Below are positions 61,063 to 64,000 of a DNA stretch of 64,000 nt, in pieces; the stretch's first letter is position 1; the number at the start of each line of letters is the position of its first letter. The DNA comes from Crotalaria pallida (taxonomy: Eukaryota; Streptophyta; Magnoliopsida; Fabales; Fabaceae), in NCBI GenBank assembly GCA_037953625.1, contig CM075651.1, positions 149,126,001 to 149,190,000 on the forward strand, read 5' to 3'. The notes beneath the pieces were generated by a model. That model ran no database searches. It saw nothing but the letters and a program-made list of their open reading frames with translations, and was not told the origin of the DNA. A program made the position numbers and the translations under genes.

Positions 61063-63937
61063 ATGGTTTCCTCACAGTTTTCTTCCTTAATTTTTGAATT
61101 TTTCTCCGAAGCCTTTCTTGAACCACTCGCTTTTTCCAAATGGACCAACATCTGATATCGAGTTTTCTGATGTGTTTGGTCCAATTCCGGTTGAATCCTC
61201 AATGGCAGTGAGTTCTGAGAAACCTGGAAATTTAGTAGCTTCACCGGATTCAAGTGATCCTGCCGTCATACACGTCCGCTCCCATTCTTTGCTTGCCCCT
61301 GTGGCCTCTATTGTTCGGTCGTCAGAACTTAGCAAGCTCTCCTTACATGATGAGACAGGTGATGAGTTGGATCTTGTGAAGGAAGAAATCTTTGAGGAAA
61401 CACAGAATGAACTGAAGGAAGGTTCTGTTAAGGAAACTAATTTACAAGTTAATGATCACTGTCTGAATCAGCAGACTATTGGAGTTGGGGATTTTGAAGT
61501 TTTGAAGGTTGTTGGGCAAGGTTCTTTTGGTATGGTGTACCAGGTAAGGAAGTCGGGTACTTCAGAAATATACGCGATGAAGGTCATGCGCAAGGATAAG
61601 ATTATGCAGAAAAATCATGTTGAATATGTAAAATCAGAAAGGGATATACTGACAAAGGTGGACCATCCTTTTATTGTACGGCTCAGATACTCGTTCCAAG
61701 TAATATTTTTTTTTTCCCTAAATGGCCTTAATTTTCATATCATGTGTTTCATATTATCCAAGTAATAGGTTGGAAAAATGCACAATACTGTCATATTTGC
61801 ATAACCACAACCTATTTTTAACTTGCAGACCAAATATAGGTTGTACCTTGTGCTTGATTTTGTCAATGGCGGTCACCTTTTCTTTCAGCTCTATCAACAA
61901 GGCCTATTCAGGTGAATTGTAAGCTGCATTTTGCGACTGTATTATAAAATGCTAATATATAGGAGTATTTGTCTTATACATTCAACTTCTGTCAGGGAGG
62001 AATTGGCACGCTTCTATACTGCAGAGATTATTTGCGCTGTTTCTCATCTTCATGCTAATGGTATAATGCACAGGGATCTTAAACCTGAAAATATTCTTCT
62101 CGATGCAGACGGTCATGTAAGATCTCATAAACATCTGAGTGTCTGTAATTGCCACATGCCTATGTAGTTCAAAAGTGGTTTGTAAGTTGTACCTTACTTC
62201 TTTCATGATGCATTATGGCATAATTCCTGTGCTTGATATCAGGTGGTGTTAACGGATTTTGGCCTGGCAAAGCAATTCAGTGAGACCGCAAGGTCAAATT
62301 CTATGTGTGGAACTTTAGAGTACATGGCCCCTGAAATTGTCATGGGGAAAGGTCATGATAAGGCAGCTGATTGGTGGAGCGTGGGAATTTTACTTTATGA
62401 AATGCTTACAGGAAAGGTTAGCATCTTCTTTTACAAATTACAATGAAATAGTGGTTGCTTAAATTTTTTCTTTCCTGGTTGACATATGTCTATCTCGCTT
62501 TTACTATTAAAGATGTAGCTTAGATTTCTTTGAACTTGATAGATTAACTTGATTATCTTAAAGGCAATAGGCAGTTTTCTTCTGTGATGAAAATAATTTG
62601 AAAGTTACTACTTCATTATACTCAGACTAGCATTTTACTTATGTGTTTACCAAAATTGATTCATTTTAACTACTTTGCAAAATAATGATGGCTGGTGATA
62701 TCAACCTCCAACTGAATTCTTCTAAGCGTATGGTGAATGATCCATAAATTTGTCCAGTCAAGAATTGTGCTATTCTCTTGTACTGAGTAACTTTACTTTA
62801 TAACTTTTCATGTTTAACCATTTGTCTTCTAACGTATTGAGTCCAGCTTGAATATTGTTACTTTTAAACATGAATGCTGTTTTATATGCAACAGCTGTGT
62901 GATAATTATCAGGAAAAAAAAAAAAGAGAAAAACCAATACTATGCTAATAGAAAATGGCAATTTTGTTGCTAACAAGCAATGAAAGTAGTCTGCTTGGGC
63001 TTCTCTCTCATCCGAGAAGTTGTTGGAAACAGTTCAGCAAGCTCCGTGGCAAAAGCAAAAAAAGGCCTAACTAGCAGTATTCTTTAATGAAATTTGGGAA
63101 GGATTCCCTAGAGATTGAGAGTTATCTTATTCATCCACTATGATTTGGTGAGAGTCACTGACATAGTTCCTTCAGACTCTTAAGCCTCCCGGAAGTACTT
63201 AATTATGCATTGGCAATACCTCAATGACTCAATCCGTTGGTCTTTGCATAAGTTATTGTAACTTCCATAATTTCTCATGACTCTATCTTATTGTTCACTC
63301 TAATTGCAGCTTCCTTTTGCTGGTGGAAATAGACAAAAGATCCAGCAGAAAATAATAAAAGACAAAATCAAGCTCCCAGCATTTTTGTCGAGTGAGGCAC
63401 ATTCATTGTTAAAAGGGGTGCGATTTTTCAACTCCATCATAGTTTTTGATCGCTAGCTTCCAGAACATGTTTTGCTTATTATATATTACTATGGTTCTGA
63501 AAAATTCACATCTAGTGGGAAAACTTCTATTATTGTATGATTCCGAAAAATCCACTACTTTAATGGTACTGGAGTATTCCCTTATAGGACCAATTGTTTC
63601 ATTCATTTCTTCCTCTGCTGTTATCTATATGTTAACATGTGTATAATGCTGTTTTCCTCTTCAGTTGTTGCAGAAAGATGATAGTAAACGCCTTGGTGGT
63701 GAGGAGATAAAAAACCATAAGTGGTTTAAGTCAGTGAACTGGAAGAAACTCGAGGCGCGGGAAATTAGACCAAGCTTTGTCCCAGAAGTTGCTGGGAAGC
63801 ACTGTGTTGCTAACTTTGAACAGAGGTGGACTTCCATGCCTTTGCTGGATTCTCCAGCTGCTAGTCCCAAAACAGATGACAAGACCTTCAAGAGGTTCTC
63901 CTTTACTAGTGAAATGCCTGATTTCTATCCAGAGTAA
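61063..63937 (+). CDS. S6K: S6K-type AGC protein kinase, with a probable N-terminal frameshift
   Basis: Coding exons: up to 61699, then 61829-61911, 61996-62116, 62243-62416, 63310-63417 and 63665-63937, all GT-AG. The frame contains DIEFSDVFGP, an acidic linker, then the kinase domain: GQGSFGMVYQV, AMKVM (Lys), HRDLKPEN, DFGLAK, a T-loop SNSMCGTLEYMAPE and an AGC tail with WKKLEAREI and FKRFSF in the hydrophobic-motif position. This is the plant S6 kinase layout, acting below TOR on ribosomal protein S6. The first ATG (61063, MVSSQFSS as in plant S6Ks) leads to a stop at 61153-61155; the main frame is offset by one base, explained by one extra T in a T run at 61091-61095 or 61099-61103. As written, translation could start at ATG 61202 (418 aa), losing the DVFGP motif. 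The end differs from typical S6K C-termini. Confidence 0.85.
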
Positions 63938-64000
63938 AGGTCTAATCAGAACAGCCATGTTATATAATTTACATGATGGCTCAGAAAATTGTATTCTGGT

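Noticed and set aside
1..64000. CRISPR arrays, operons, ribosome-binding sites or bacterial features
   Set aside because: The introns, transposon types and composition are plant nuclear; the short tandem repeats seen lack CRISPR geometry.

Overview
The window is nuclear DNA of a flowering plant. It is AT-rich, its genes have GT-AG introns, and it is packed with nested transposable elements. Two tandem CHX cation/proton exchangers, an AGC kinase of the plant S6K type, a Tat-lineage Ty3/gypsy element and repeat families of the kinds seen in legumes make a dicot, probably a legume, the best guess; the species cannot be named from the sequence alone.

Layout. 1-8976: the 5' part (read on the minus strand) of a degraded Ty3/gypsy element, with LTR, primer-binding site, gag-protease, pol and an antisense spliced extra ORF; its other LTR is left of the window. 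9615-13550: CHX gene 1 (minus, 3 exons, 829 aa, intact). 13.9-27.0 kb: intergenic repeats, namely Stowaway MITEs, a probable Helitron (15071-19999) carrying an LTR fragment with a minisatellite, and two hAT-like elements. 27402-32714: CHX gene 2 (minus, 3 exons, 811 aa, intact), a tandem duplicate of gene 1. Its first intron holds a MITE and a probable Pack-MULE with a piece of a rhomboid-like gene. 33.2-50 kb: long-inverted-repeat (fold-back) elements. One of them, about 36532-49655, has been split by a hAT element and by a degraded LINE; the LINE is itself split by a 6.1-kb CACTA transposon with a TTG target duplication. At the 5' end of the LINE lies a fragment of mitochondrial-type large-subunit rRNA in the same sense, as expected if the LINE reverse transcriptase switched templates. 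50551-53283: a solo LTR with a perfect 5-bp target duplication. 54261-57072: a Mutator-like long-TIR element with a 10-bp target duplication, split by another solo LTR (54443-56033). 58.5-60.3 kb: a MITE and SINE-like pieces. 61063-63937: an S6K-type protein kinase gene on the plus strand, six coding exons, with a probable one-base frameshift close to its first ATG.

Host functions are therefore few: two CHX antiporters that probably move K+ or Na+ against H+ at an internal or plasma membrane, and one S6-kinase-like gene in TOR signalling. Everything else is transposon history, which can be read unusually well here because several nested insertions keep clean target duplications and reading frames across the junctions.
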